This document shows positions 1 to 8,226 of a stretch of 37,387 nucleotides of DNA, one piece after another. The stretch's first letter is position 1; the number at the start of each line of letters is the position of its first letter. Source of the stretch: Thiocapsa sp. GTDB lineage: Bacteria > Pseudomonadota > Gammaproteobacteria > Chromatiales > Chromatiaceae. Location of the stretch: positions 1 to 37,387 of the forward strand of contig NZ_JAJDNA010000023.1 in NCBI RefSeq assembly GCF_022340925.1, written 5' to 3'. A program made the position numbers and the translations under genes. The notes under the pieces are model-generated. The model saw nothing but the letters and a program-made list of their open reading frames with translations, searched no databases and was not told the DNA's origin.

Positions 1-78
1 GACTGGGAGCCGGATGGTGTAACACTCCAAGTCCGGTTCTGCGAGGGACCGGGGACGAACTGTCGTATGGTTGAGATA
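1..78 (+). mobile_element. 3' end of a group II intron (domains V and VI)
   Basis: Bases 7-39 fold as a near-canonical group II intron domain V. A nine-pair lower helix joins 7-15 to 31-39 and carries the catalytic AGC triad at 8-10. A two-base bulge lies at 29-30, and a short upper helix joins 16-20 to 24-28 with one U-U mismatch. The apical loop is three bases where four are usual. The following purine-rich linker and the weak hairpin around 48-71 would be domain VI. The exact 3' splice point, about 72-79, cannot be fixed. The rest of the intron and any reverse transcriptase lie left of the window. Strand is given by the domain V order, so transcription runs toward radA. Confidence 0.7.
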
Positions 79-206
79 TTGTGGCACCGCCGGGCAACCA
101 GGCGGCAACAGAGAACACCAACTTCAACCTAACCGCCAGCAAGGAACCGGTCTACACTCCAGCTGACCCCGTCCATGACCCCGTCTACAAAGAGGGCGCG
201 TGCGCC

Positions 207-1568
207 ATGAGCAACCGGAAGACACGTGCCTCTTATGTCTGCAATGCCTGCGGTGCGCGCCAGCCGAAGTGGGCGGGCCAGTGTCCGGACTGCGGCGCCT
301 GGAACAGCCTGGTGGAGACCGCCGAGATCGCCCGTTCCGCCCGGCGCGGGGGCTATGCCGGGGCGACCGGGCCGCCTCGGGTCGAGCGGCTCGCGGACGT
401 TCGCCCCGAAGACCGTGACCGCATCCCGTGCGGGATCGGGGAGCTGGACCGGGTCCTCGGGGGCGGGCTGGTCGGCGGCTCGGTCGTCCTGCTGGGGGGC
501 GACCCGGGCATCGGCAAGTCCACCCTGCTGCTGCAGGTGAGCGCTTCCCTGGCGCGGAGCCTCCCGGTGCTCTACGTCAGCGGCGAGGAGTCGCCTCAGC
601 AGATCGGGCTGCGTGCCCACCGGCTCGGGTTGTCAGGCGACGGGATCCGGCTGCTCGCCGAGACCAACGTCGAGGCGATTCTGGCGCAGGCGGAGGAGGA
701 GCGTCCGCGCGTCATGGTGGTCGATTCCATCCAGACCCTGTTCACGGAGTCGCTACAGTCGGCACCCGGGTCGGTCTCCCAGGTCCGCGAATCGGCGGCC
801 CACCTGGTGCGCTTCGCCAAGCAGCGGGATACCGTCGTCTTCCTGGTCGGGCATGTGACCAAGGATGGCACCCTCGCCGGTCCGCGCGTGCTGGAGCACA
901 TGGTCGACACGGTGCTCTATTTCGAGGGCGAATCCGGGGGTGCCTTTCGGTTGGTGCGCTCGATCAAGAATCGCTTCGGTGCGGTCAACGAGCTGGGTGT
1001 GTTCGCGATGGGCGACCGGGGACTGCGGGAGGTGAAGAACCCCTCGGCGATCTTTCTGTCGCGTCATGACGAGCCGGTCCCGGGCAGCCTGGTCATGGTG
1101 ACCCGCGAGGGGACTCGGCCCCTCTTGGTCGAGGTCCAGGCCCTGGTCGACGAAAGCCCGCTGGCCAACCCGCGCCGGGTGGCCCTGGGTCTGGATCCGA
1201 ACCGGCTGTCCATGCTGTTGGCGGTCCTGCACCGCCACGGCGGTGTCACCATGTTCAACCAGGACGTCTTCGTCAATGTCGTGGGCGGGGTGCGGATCGC
1301 GGAGACGGCCGTCGATCTGCCGGTGATCCTGGCCGTCCTGTCGAGCTACCGCGATCGCCCCCTGCCCATCGATCTGGCGGTCTTCGGCGAGGTCGGGCTG
1401 TCGGGTGAAGTCCGCCCCGTCCCCAATGGTCCAGACCGTCTGCGCGAGGCGGTCAAGCACGGCATCCGAAGGGCGATCGTGCCGGTCGGCAACGTGCCCA
1501 AGGAGGGTGTAGAGGGGCTGGAGATCAATGCGGTGCGGACCCTGAGGGCGGCCCTCGACACGCTCTGA
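207..1568 (+). CDS. radA: DNA repair protein RadA
   Basis: RadA is a RecA-like ATPase that speeds branch migration and processing of recombination intermediates in the cytoplasm. The 453-residue protein begins with a four-cysteine zinc finger (C12, C15, C26, C29), followed by Walker A GGDPGIGKST near residue 97 and the RadA-specific KNRFG motif near 255. It ends in a Lon-like C-terminal domain (FGEVGLSGEVRPV). The length matches the family. The ATG at 207 is chosen because the zinc finger starts nine residues later and an AGAGG lies upstream; the frame stays open back to 81 but that extension has no RadA character. The gene follows the intron end by about 130 bases and converges on corB. Confidence 0.97.
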   Translation: MSNRKTRASYVCNACGARQPKWAGQCPDCGAWNSLVETAEIARSARRGGYAGATGPPRVERLADVRPEDRDRIPCGIGELDRVLGGGLVGGSVVLLGGDPGIGKSTLLLQVSASLARSLPVLYVSGEESPQQIGLRAHRLGLSGDGIRLLAETNVEAILAQAEEERPRVMVVDSIQTLFTESLQSAPGSVSQVRESAAHLVRFAKQRDTVVFLVGHVTKDGTLAGPRVLEHMVDTVLYFEGESGGAFRLVRSIKNRFGAVNELGVFAMGDRGLREVKNPSAIFLSRHDEPVPGSLVMVTREGTRPLLVEVQALVDESPLANPRRVALGLDPNRLSMLLAVLHRHGGVTMFNQDVFVNVVGGVRIAETAVDLPVILAVLSSYRDRPLPIDLAVFGEVGLSGEVRPVPNGPDRLREAVKHGIRRAIVPVGNVPKEGVEGLEINAVRTLRAALDTL

Positions 1569-1586
1569 TCACCCCTTGCGATGGAT

Positions 1587-1614
1587 CCGGAAACGGCGGC
1601 CGGCCGCTTTCCGG
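1587..1614. terminator. Hairpin between convergent radA and corB
   Basis: CCGGAAA at 1587-1593 pairs with TTTCCGG at 1608-1614, and the enclosed 1596-1607 is itself a GC-only palindrome, so a long stem can form. There is no clear T-run. It sits just after radA and before the corB stop on the other strand, so it may end transcripts from both sides. Confidence 0.4.
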
Positions 1615-1727
1615 CCCGAACGGTGCGCCCCATCGAGCCTGCTCCGCGACGGCGCTCGTGAAAGCTTAGGCGCCGCGGCGCCTCGCCCGGCTATGTCGCG
1701 AGGGGGGCTGCGGCATGCGAATCCGGG

Positions 1728-3005
1728 CTAGGGCAGGCGCATCTTGCGCCCGGGCCGGGACACGATCTTGACTGTCTTGACCCCATTATCGGCGGTCTGG
1801 ATGATCTCGAGCGGATGATCGTCCAGCTTGAGACTGGTCCCCGGCTCCGGGATGGTCTCGAGATAGTCGAGGATCAGGCCGTTCAGGGTCTTGGGTCCGT
1901 CGGTCGGCAGGTCCCACCGTAGGGCACGGTTGAGATCGCGTACGCTGATGCTCCCGTCGATCAGGAGGCTGCCGTCTTCCGACCGATGGATCTCCGAGAT
2001 GCTGTCGGCCGGATCCGTCGTGAACTCCCCGACGATCTCCTCGAGCAAATCGGTCAGGGTGATGAGGCCGAGAAAGTCGCCGTATTCGTCGACCACGAGG
2101 CCCACGCGCCGCTTACCGCGCTGGAAGTTCAACAGTTGTTGGTAGAGTGGGGTGCCCTCGGGGACGTAGTAGGGCTCGCGGGCGATCGCGCGCAGATGCT
2201 CCTTGTTGAGTCCCTCCTCGAGCATTGCGTGCAAGGCATGTTTCGCATGGAAGACGCCGATGACATTGTCGATGCTGCCGTCGAACAATGGCATCCGGGT
2301 ATAGCCCGAGTTGCGGATCGCGTGCAGGATTTCATCCTCGCTGTCCTGGATGTCGACGCCCTCCACCTCGTTGCGGGGGATCATGATGTCCTCCACGGTC
2401 GCACGCTCCAGGTCGAGAATGCCGAGCAGCATCGAACGGCTGCGTTCCGGGAGCACGACGCCGGCCTCGCTGACGACCGTGCGCAGCTCCTCGGTGCTCA
2501 GCGCCGTCCCCTGAGCACCGACCGTCGCAATCCCCATGATTCGCAGCAGCCCGTTGGTGAACAGGTTGACGACCCAGACGACCGGGTAGAGCACCTTCAG
2601 CAGCGGCGCGTAGACATAGGCGGCCGGGAAGGCGAGGCGCTCGGGGTGGAGGGTTGCGTAGGTTTTGGGTGTCACCTCCGCGAAGATCAGGATGATCAGG
2701 GTCAGGAGCCCTGCCGCGATACCGATGGCGGTCTCGCCCCCAAGGCGGAGGGCGATGATGGTCGCAAGGGATGAGGCCATGATGTTGACGAAGTTGTTGC
2801 CGAGCAGGATCAGGCCGATCAAGCGGTCTGGTCGCTCGAGCAGCGCGCGCGCGATCCGGGCGCCGCGGTGCCCCCGATCGGCCTGGTGACGCAGCTTGTA
2901 GCGGTTGATGGTCAGCAGGGCCGTCTCTGACCCGGAGAAGAAGGCGGACAGGACGAGCAGAAGGATCAGCGCGAGGAATAGACCAGGCAGCGAGAGGTCA
3001 TCCAC
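1728..3005 (-). CDS. corB: CorB/YfjD-type membrane protein with CBS pair (CNNM/CorC family)
   Basis: The 425-residue protein has the DUF21/CNNM membrane domain first (helices near 7-28, 62-84, 90-112 and 128-150). A CBS-domain pair follows (about 200-330, with the motif MIPRNEVEGVD), then a C-terminal CorC/HlyC domain. The family is linked to Mg2+ or Co2+ efflux and resistance at the inner membrane; the substrate here is inferred only. The sequence closely follows the E. coli YfjD layout, including FSGSETA and LIGNN-like stretches. The start is GTG at 3005 with a GGA seven bases upstream; the ATG two bases downstream is out of frame. The first 20 codons and the upstream region recur as an exact copy at 4837-4953. 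Confidence 0.92.
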   Translation of the reverse strand: MDDLSLPGLFLALILLLVLSAFFSGSETALLTINRYKLRHQADRGHRGARIARALLERPDRLIGLILLGNNFVNIMASSLATIIALRLGGETAIGIAAGLLTLIILIFAEVTPKTYATLHPERLAFPAAYVYAPLLKVLYPVVWVVNLFTNGLLRIMGIATVGAQGTALSTEELRTVVSEAGVVLPERSRSMLLGILDLERATVEDIMIPRNEVEGVDIQDSEDEILHAIRNSGYTRMPLFDGSIDNVIGVFHAKHALHAMLEEGLNKEHLRAIAREPYYVPEGTPLYQQLLNFQRGKRRVGLVVDEYGDFLGLITLTDLLEEIVGEFTTDPADSISEIHRSEDGSLLIDGSISVRDLNRALRWDLPTDGPKTLNGLILDYLETIPEPGTSLKLDDHPLEIIQTADNGVKTVKIVSRPGRKMRLP

Positions 3006-3060
3006 CTTGAATTCCGGGCTTGGAGTTGGGTCGTGGATCGGTCCAGTATACCGCCCGCGA
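2944..3060. repeat. 117-bp exact direct repeat, copy 1 (corB 5' end)
   Basis: The 117 bases at 2944-3060 are identical to 4837-4953 in the same orientation, and identity stops sharply at both ends. This copy is part of the intact corB locus: it holds codons 1-20, the ribosome-binding region and a TATACT (-10-like, minus strand, 3045-3050). The two copies bound a 1.8-kb segment carrying a methyltransferase gene. Confidence 0.97.
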
Positions 3061-3343
3061 TCAGGATCGGGGTTGCGGCGAGCTTGGCGACCAAGGCTCC
3101 GGCATGATTGCGGCTAAACAAAAAGCGTCGGCGTTAGTCCAGGAACGGACCGATCAGTTCGGCGCCCACGCGACTTGCACGGTATCAGGCGCTGCTGTCT
3201 AGGTCACGTGTTTCTGCCGAGGTCGCAACATCTTGGCTCTCGCGGCCGCGCGCGTTTCGAGATACGGGCAAGGCCCGGGCGCGCTGGGGCACCCGGGCGT
3301 TCGCCTGGTTCCTTGGCGCTCGGTGTTGTACTCGGCTCGCCGC
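3061..3343. other. Non-coding stretch between repeat copy 1 and the methyltransferase stop
   Basis: I see no convincing gene here. CCCGGGCG-type words repeat near 3274-3300. This is one of two candidate native upstream sequences of corB, the other being 4954-5068. Confidence 0.5.
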
Positions 3344-4381
3344 TCATCGGCCAGTGCCGGCGGGCCAACCGTCGCCCGTCTTCCGCAGCCAGATACTGCC
3401 CCCGATGTTCTTCAACATCGCCGGGTAGTCACTTTGGACCAGATCCCGACAATGATGACCGAAGTAGTGATTAAAAAACATGATCTCGAACGCGTTGTTG
3501 TACATCAGGAAGGCGTGCAAGCCGTAGATTTCGTTCCAAGACCGGTTCTCCTTCAACACCCAGTCCTGCCCGTACTCAAAGGGCCAGAAGATGTCGTGAA
3601 AGTGGACGAATACCCCGGGGTTTAGAGCCGGCAGGATATTGAAGAGTTCATGGCAGACGTCGCTACCCGTCTTCATGACGTGGGTTGAGTCAATGAAAAG
3701 GAAGTCGCCGCTCTCAAGCCGCTTAAACACCTCCATGTCGGTGCTCTGAACCGCGTTTGCGTGGATCTTGACCCGCGACACCGTATCCTCGCCGAGCAAG
3801 CCGATCAGCAGTTCGGGAAAGGGTTCAACGAAGCTGACGTCGACGGCTCCGTCCAAATACCCGTCGATGGTGTCGATGGCACAGGCCGACGACCATCCGG
3901 ATCCAACTTCCACCAGGCGTCGCGGGCGAAACCGGCGCAGCATGGCGTGCAGAATGCCGCCGTCGCCGTAGGAGAAGGCCGGATTGGTGAAATGGTATCG
4001 GTACTCCGGGGACTTTTCGTCCGGGAAGGGAATGTCTTTGAGGAAGGGGACCAGTTCTTTCCAGACCCGGATCTGGTCGTCGCGGCGAATATGGATCGCC
4101 GGAAGCGCATCGCTGAGAGGCGTCTTGGTGAATGCCTGAAATTGCTGACGAATGGATTCGACATCAACGATCGGGCTGTAAAAATGCCCAGGCGCGGCGA
4201 ACAGGCTGCGCAGCTTCTTGCGCACACCGTCAAATTCCTTTGTCCTGAGGAATTCGGCAGCCAATTCATCGGCCGACAGCCCGTTTGCCAGTCGGGACAC
4301 CCAGTGCTGGACATCAGCCGGAGAAGCGTCCCGGTGGAAAAACCCCTCGCAAAGGTTGCGAACGAGTGCTTCTGGATCCAT
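3344..4381 (-). CDS. Class I SAM-dependent methyltransferase with N-terminal DUF4214-like domain
   Basis: The 345-residue protein has two parts. Residues 1-55 resemble the DUF4214-type helical domain (LVRNLCEGFFHRDASPADV). Residues about 130-300 form a Rossmann methyltransferase with the SAM-binding motif VEVGSGWSS and an acidic FIDSTH segment, close to the Methyltransf_24 group. Such proteins are often found in surface-polysaccharide or glycan clusters and may methylate a sugar or a small molecule; the substrate is unknown. The ATG at 4381 lies three bases after the stop of a small upstream frame and has a GGAGG-like site. The gene is visibly less GC-rich than its neighbours and lies inside the segment bounded by the 117-bp repeats, which suggests horizontal gain. 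Confidence 0.85.
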   Translation of the reverse strand: MDPEALVRNLCEGFFHRDASPADVQHWVSRLANGLSADELAAEFLRTKEFDGVRKKLRSLFAAPGHFYSPIVDVESIRQQFQAFTKTPLSDALPAIHIRRDDQIRVWKELVPFLKDIPFPDEKSPEYRYHFTNPAFSYGDGGILHAMLRRFRPRRLVEVGSGWSSACAIDTIDGYLDGAVDVSFVEPFPELLIGLLGEDTVSRVKIHANAVQSTDMEVFKRLESGDFLFIDSTHVMKTGSDVCHELFNILPALNPGVFVHFHDIFWPFEYGQDWVLKENRSWNEIYGLHAFLMYNNAFEIMFFNHYFGHHCRDLVQSDYPAMLKNIGGSIWLRKTGDGWPAGTGR

Positions 4382-4384
4382 CGG

Positions 4385-4570
4385 TCACCTCCGCTTAGAT
4401 CGGACGGCCTCGAATACGGCGCGAGATGCGGAATTCTGTCCCCCCAATTCGCGGTCAAGGTCGCTTCCGATTTCTTCGCGGGTCGTTTCCAGCTTTTGCG
4501 CCACGAGCATTGAGCGGTCCCAGAATCGACTTTCTGCTATCGGCAGGGGCAGTTGACAATCACCATCCAT
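4385..4570 (-). CDS. Small hypothetical protein coupled to the methyltransferase
   Basis: This is a possible 61-residue protein (starts MDGDCQLPLP, ends EAVRSKRR) whose TGA stop lies three bases before the methyltransferase ATG, so translation could be coupled. The middle looks protein-like and charged (LETTREEIGSDLDREL), with base use like the methyltransferase. The frame is open further upstream to 4816, but that part does not look coding. It may be the 3' remnant of a longer gene or a real small protein. I do not recognise it. Confidence 0.35.
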   Translation of the reverse strand: MDGDCQLPLPIAESRFWDRSMLVAQKLETTREEIGSDLDRELGGQNSASRAVFEAVRSKRR

Positions 4571-4836
4571 GGCCCGCTTGTGGGCCTGACTGCGTTGTGG
4601 CTCGTCGCAACGGAGCCACGCTTGCTTCGCGCCACGCCTTGACCAAGCCCCCGAATGAGAGCTCATACGCAGCGCGCATGGCGCGAGACGTTTCATCGCC
4701 AGCCTCACGGCAAAACGTGTGCGCCAAGCGCGCCAGTTGGAAACAGGACCTTGAAAATCCGACCGGTCCACGGTGCCTTGGTTGGGCACCTTAGATGCCG
4801 GCCGGGGACCAGTCAAGGCCGGTTGACGGGGGAAGT
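4571..4836. other. Stretch between small ORF and repeat copy 2
   Basis: No recognisable gene. On the minus strand the truncated corB frame coming from repeat copy 2 continues here and stops at 4791-4793, giving a fusion of about 36 codons. Confidence 0.5.
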
Positions 4837-4953
4837 GCGGACAGGACGAGCAGAAGGATCAGCGCGAGGAATAGACCAGGCAGCGAGAGGTCATCCACCT
4901 TGAATTCCGGGCTTGGAGTTGGGTCGTGGATCGGTCCAGTATACCGCCCGCGA
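4837..4953. repeat. 117-bp exact direct repeat, copy 2 (truncated corB 5' end)
   Basis: This is identical to 2944-3060. It carries the corB -10-like TATACT (minus, 4938-4943), its GTG start (4898) and 20 codons, cut off at 4837 and then running into unrelated sequence with a stop at 4791-4793. The promoter and start signals point toward the small ORF and the methyltransferase, so the copy could drive them. That role is inferred. Confidence 0.95.
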
Positions 4954-5068
4954 CGCAGATCTGGGTCGCTACAGGCTCGGCGACACCCGACGCTGGTTCA
5001 CTGAGCCCGCGGGCACGGGCCCGGGCCTCGCGCCGGCCAGCCGTCACGCCCACGCCCGCCTGAGGTGC

Positions 5069-5096
5069 TTGCAGTCCGCAGCGTCTCGGGCATAAT
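5069..5096 (+). promoter_or_regulatory. Sigma-70-type promoter of rdgC
   Basis: TTGCAG (5069-5074), 16 bases, then CATAAT (5091-5096), ending 25 bases before the rdgC ATG. The upstream stretch 4954-5068 holds no other feature I can support. Confidence 0.55.
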
Positions 5097-5120
5097 GCCG
5101 CCCTTTTTTGACCGGGTCTG

Positions 5121-6038
5121 ATGATGTTCAAGAATGTTCGATTCTATTGCTTGGAGCGCCCGTTCGGTCTCGACTCGGCCGGTTTGGAGGCGCGTCTGAG
5201 CGAGCGCCGTTTTCGCCCCTGCGGTCCGCTCGAGACTGCGGCGACAGGCTGGTCGCCCCCGCTTGGGGAAGGAACGTCCGGATTGGTCCACTCGGTCTCC
5301 GGGTGTCTTCTGATGTGTGCCCGCAAACAAGAGCGCCTGCTGCCGTCGGCCGCCGTCGCCGAGGCGCTGGAGGAGCGTGTCAGTGAGTTAGAGAGCGAGG
5401 AGGCGCGCGACGTGGGCCGTGCGGAACGGCGCCGCCTGCGCGAGCAGATCATGGGCGAGATGCTGCCCCGGGCGTTTCCGCGTTCGCGTCGCACCCTCCT
5501 CTATGTCGATACTCAGGCGGGGTGGTTGGTGGTGGATGCCGCTAGCGATCGGCAGGCCGAGGACGTCGTCTCGCTGCTGCGGGAGACCATCGAGACCCTG
5601 CCGGTGAAACCCCCGGCACCCCGTATGGAGCCGGCCAAGGTGTTGACCGGTTGGCTTCTGGACGGCGATGCACCGAGCGACTTCAGGATCGGGGATGCCT
5701 GTGAGCTACGCGATATCAGCGATGCCTCCAGCCTCATCCGCTGTCGCGGGCAAGACCTCGCGAGTGAGGAGATCCTGGCCCATCTGAGAGTCGGCAAGCA
5801 GGTCGTGAAACTGGCCGTGGACTGGGACGAGCGCCTCAATTTCGTCCTGGCCGAGGACATCTCGCTCAAACGTCTCGGTGTCGGCGATGCCCAGCTTGCC
5901 GACCTCGACGACGGCGAGCTGGATCCAGCAGCGCGGCTCGACGCCGAGCTCGCCATCGTCGCATTGCAGCTGCGTGAGCTGTTGTCCCGCCTGGACGCGG
6001 TATTCGGGATCGTCTCGGCGGACGGCGCCGCGGGCTGA
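5121..6038 (+). CDS. rdgC: Recombination-associated protein RdgC
   Basis: RdgC is a ring-shaped DNA-binding protein that limits RecA activity. The 305-residue product matches the family length (about 300) and conserved blocks: an N-terminal FKN start, CARKQERLLPS near 70, LLPRAFPRSRRTLLYVD near 115-131, KQVVKLAVDWDERLNFVL near 227-245, and SLKRL. Two adjacent ATG codons (5121, 5124) are possible; both follow a usable promoter. It is a single gene between the repeat-bounded insert and the TIR element at 6106. Confidence 0.95.
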   Translation: MMFKNVRFYCLERPFGLDSAGLEARLSERRFRPCGPLETAATGWSPPLGEGTSGLVHSVSGCLLMCARKQERLLPSAAVAEALEERVSELESEEARDVGRAERRRLREQIMGEMLPRAFPRSRRTLLYVDTQAGWLVVDAASDRQAEDVVSLLRETIETLPVKPPAPRMEPAKVLTGWLLDGDAPSDFRIGDACELRDISDASSLIRCRGQDLASEEILAHLRVGKQVVKLAVDWDERLNFVLAEDISLKRLGVGDAQLADLDDGELDPAARLDAELAIVALQLRELLSRLDAVFGIVSADGAAG

Positions 6039-6105
6039 TCGCGTCCAGCCGAGCAGGGGGAACCGACGCGTCTGGACCCCTTCGGCCGGTTCTGCGGTGC
6101 CGCCT

Positions 6106-6273
6106 CTAGGAGCCTGTCGGACTTCAGGCTGATCTGCCAGGCCGGCGGGCGAGCGGCCCAGATCCGCCCGATGTCTCGTTCGATAGACCCACTATGCGCC
6201 TCAACATCGGTCGAATCTGGCCTCGCTCTCCCACTCGGGTCGCGACGATCGCTCAAGGCGGACAGGCTCCTAG
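6106..6273. mobile_element. MITE-like element of 168 bp with terminal inverted repeats
   Basis: CTAGGAGCCTGTC at 6106-6118 recurs inverted at 6261-6273, and the match continues imperfectly for about ten more bases inward. The outer CTAG is itself palindromic and may be a four-base target duplication, as in some IS701-type insertions, or part of the repeat. There is no coding capacity. It lies in the 335-base gap before sat-cysC and may carry or shift that gene's promoter. Confidence 0.6.
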
Positions 6274-6373
6274 GATGGCGCGCCATTGACCGCCAGACTG
6301 CGGCGGGCAACAATGCCTGCCCGTGCGGTCCCGCGAACCCCACCCCCTTTGATCGCAGTCAGGAGCTCGACCA

Positions 6374-8107
6374 ATGGACGAAAACATGCGCACGCCATCG
6401 CCGCCCGGAGTCGCCCCGAGCCTACTCGTCGACAAGGCCCGAGCGGATGCCTTGCGGCAGGACTCACTCTCTTTCGCCTCCCTGACCCTCAGCCAACGTC
6501 AGCTCTGCGATCTGGAGCTTCTGATGAACGGGGGGTTCGCTCCGCTTGCGGGTTTCATGGACCGCGCGAGCTATGACAGCGTCCTGGACCAGGCGCGTCT
6601 GCCCGACGGATCCGTCTGGCCGATCCCGATCGTGCTCGACATCGACGCCGAACTGACGGAGAAGCTGAGCCCGGGCGACGCGATGGCGCTGCGAGACCCG
6701 GAGGGTTTCATGCCGGCCGTGCTGACCGTCTCCGAGATCTGGGAGCCGGACAAGGCGCGCGAGGCGCTTGCCGTCTATGGCACGGATTCGCTGGATCACC
6801 CGGGCGTCCGCTACCTGCACAAGCGCGTCAAGAGCCACTATCTCAGCGGCCGTCTGGAGGGGATCCAGCCCCTTGTCCATCATGACTTCGAGAGCCTCTG
6901 GAACAGCCCGGACGAGCTGCGCCATCAGTTCGCGAAGACCGGTTGGCGCAACATCCTGGCGTTTCAGACCACCAATCCCATCCACAAGCTGCAGCGGCGC
7001 CTGATCCTGGATGCCGCCAAGGCCCATCAAGCGCACATCCTGATCCACCCCGCTGTCGGCGAGACCAAGCCCGGCGACCTCCATTACTACGCCCGGGTGC
7101 GCTGCTATAAACGCGTCCAGCACTACCTTCCCCACGAGATGACCGCCCTCTCGCTGTTGCCGCTGGCGATGCGGATGGCCGGGCCGCGCGAGGCGATCTG
7201 GCATGCCCTGGTCAACCGCAATCATGGTTGCACCCACTTCCTCGTGGGCCCGGATCACGGATCTCCGCCGCCCGCCGAGCGGCCCGTGAGCCGGTTCTAT
7301 GCGCCTTTAGCCGCTCAGGACGCCCTGCGGGAGGTCCAGGACGAGCTCGGGATCACGATCGTTTATCAGTCAGAGTATCGTTACGTGCCCGCCAAGCAGG
7401 CATTCCTCCCGACCGAGAAGATCGAACGGGAGCGGCTCGAGGGTCAGACCGTGACTCCGGCCGAGCTGCGCGCGCTGCTGCTTCAGAACAAAGAGGTGCC
7501 GGACTGGTTCAGCTATCCGGAGGTGCTGGAGGAGCTGCGCAAGGTCTATCCGCCGCCCCACAGACAAGGCATCACCCTGTTCTTCACCGGCCTGTCCGGG
7601 TCCGGCAAGTCCACCCTCGCCAACATCGTCTATGCCAAGCTGGTGGAGGCGGGCGGTCGCCCGGTGTCCCTGCTCGACGGCGACATCGTGCGGCAGCACC
7701 TTTCGAGCGAGCTCGGTTTCTCCAAGGCGCATCGGGACCTCAACATCAGGCGCATCGGCTTCGTCGCCAGCGAGATCACCAAGAACGGCGGGATCGCGAT
7801 CTGTGCCCCCATCGCGCCCTATCAGGAGACCCGACGCGCGGTGCGCGAGATGATCGAGACGCACGGCGCCTTCCTCGAGATCCATGTCTCGACCCCGCTC
7901 GAGGTCTGCGAGGGCCGCGATCGCAAGGGTCTCTACGCGAAGGCTCGAAAAGGCCTCATCCCGGAGTTCACCGGCATCAGTGACCCCTATGAGGTGCCCG
8001 AGCGGCCGGAGCTGCGGATCGATACCAGCACACTTTCGCCCACCGAGGCGGCTCAGGAGGTGCTGCTCTATCTGTTCCAGGCGGGGTATCTGGATGACGA
8101 GGTGTAG
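6374..8107 (+). CDS. Sulfate adenylyltransferase-like / adenylylsulfate kinase fusion (Sat-CysC)
   Basis: The 577-residue protein joins an N-terminal ATP sulfurylase-like domain (about 1-390) to a C-terminal APS kinase. APS kinase makes PAPS from APS and ATP. Its P-loop GLSGSGKST lies at 406-414, followed by DGDIVRQHL and a full-length fold ending in LYLFQAGYL, so this half looks active. The sulfurylase half keeps GETKPGD but differs at signature sites: QTRNP reads QTTNP (198-202), the HRAH motif reads HKLQ (204-207) and GRDHAG reads GPDHGS (292-297). ATP sulfurylation is therefore doubtful, and the domain may be regulatory or structural. The ATG at 6374 has GGAGCTCG upstream. It is a single gene. 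Confidence 0.92.
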   Translation: MDENMRTPSPPGVAPSLLVDKARADALRQDSLSFASLTLSQRQLCDLELLMNGGFAPLAGFMDRASYDSVLDQARLPDGSVWPIPIVLDIDAELTEKLSPGDAMALRDPEGFMPAVLTVSEIWEPDKAREALAVYGTDSLDHPGVRYLHKRVKSHYLSGRLEGIQPLVHHDFESLWNSPDELRHQFAKTGWRNILAFQTTNPIHKLQRRLILDAAKAHQAHILIHPAVGETKPGDLHYYARVRCYKRVQHYLPHEMTALSLLPLAMRMAGPREAIWHALVNRNHGCTHFLVGPDHGSPPPAERPVSRFYAPLAAQDALREVQDELGITIVYQSEYRYVPAKQAFLPTEKIERERLEGQTVTPAELRALLLQNKEVPDWFSYPEVLEELRKVYPPPHRQGITLFFTGLSGSGKSTLANIVYAKLVEAGGRPVSLLDGDIVRQHLSSELGFSKAHRDLNIRRIGFVASEITKNGGIAICAPIAPYQETRRAVREMIETHGAFLEIHVSTPLEVCEGRDRKGLYAKARKGLIPEFTGISDPYEVPERPELRIDTSTLSPTEAAQEVLLYLFQAGYLDDEV

Positions 8108-8226
8108 AAGGGCGCCATCGGCTGCCAACCGCCCGTCTCCGGCGTTTGACCATCAGCTTTGTTGATGACCGTGGAACCTCGGCCGGCGTGAACAGATTGC
8201 CATCCATGGCCCTGCATTCGAGCATC

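Noticed and set aside
4385..4816. Full 143-codon minus frame as one gene
   Set aside because: Only the last 61 codons look protein-like; the upper part has a composition typical of non-coding sequence.
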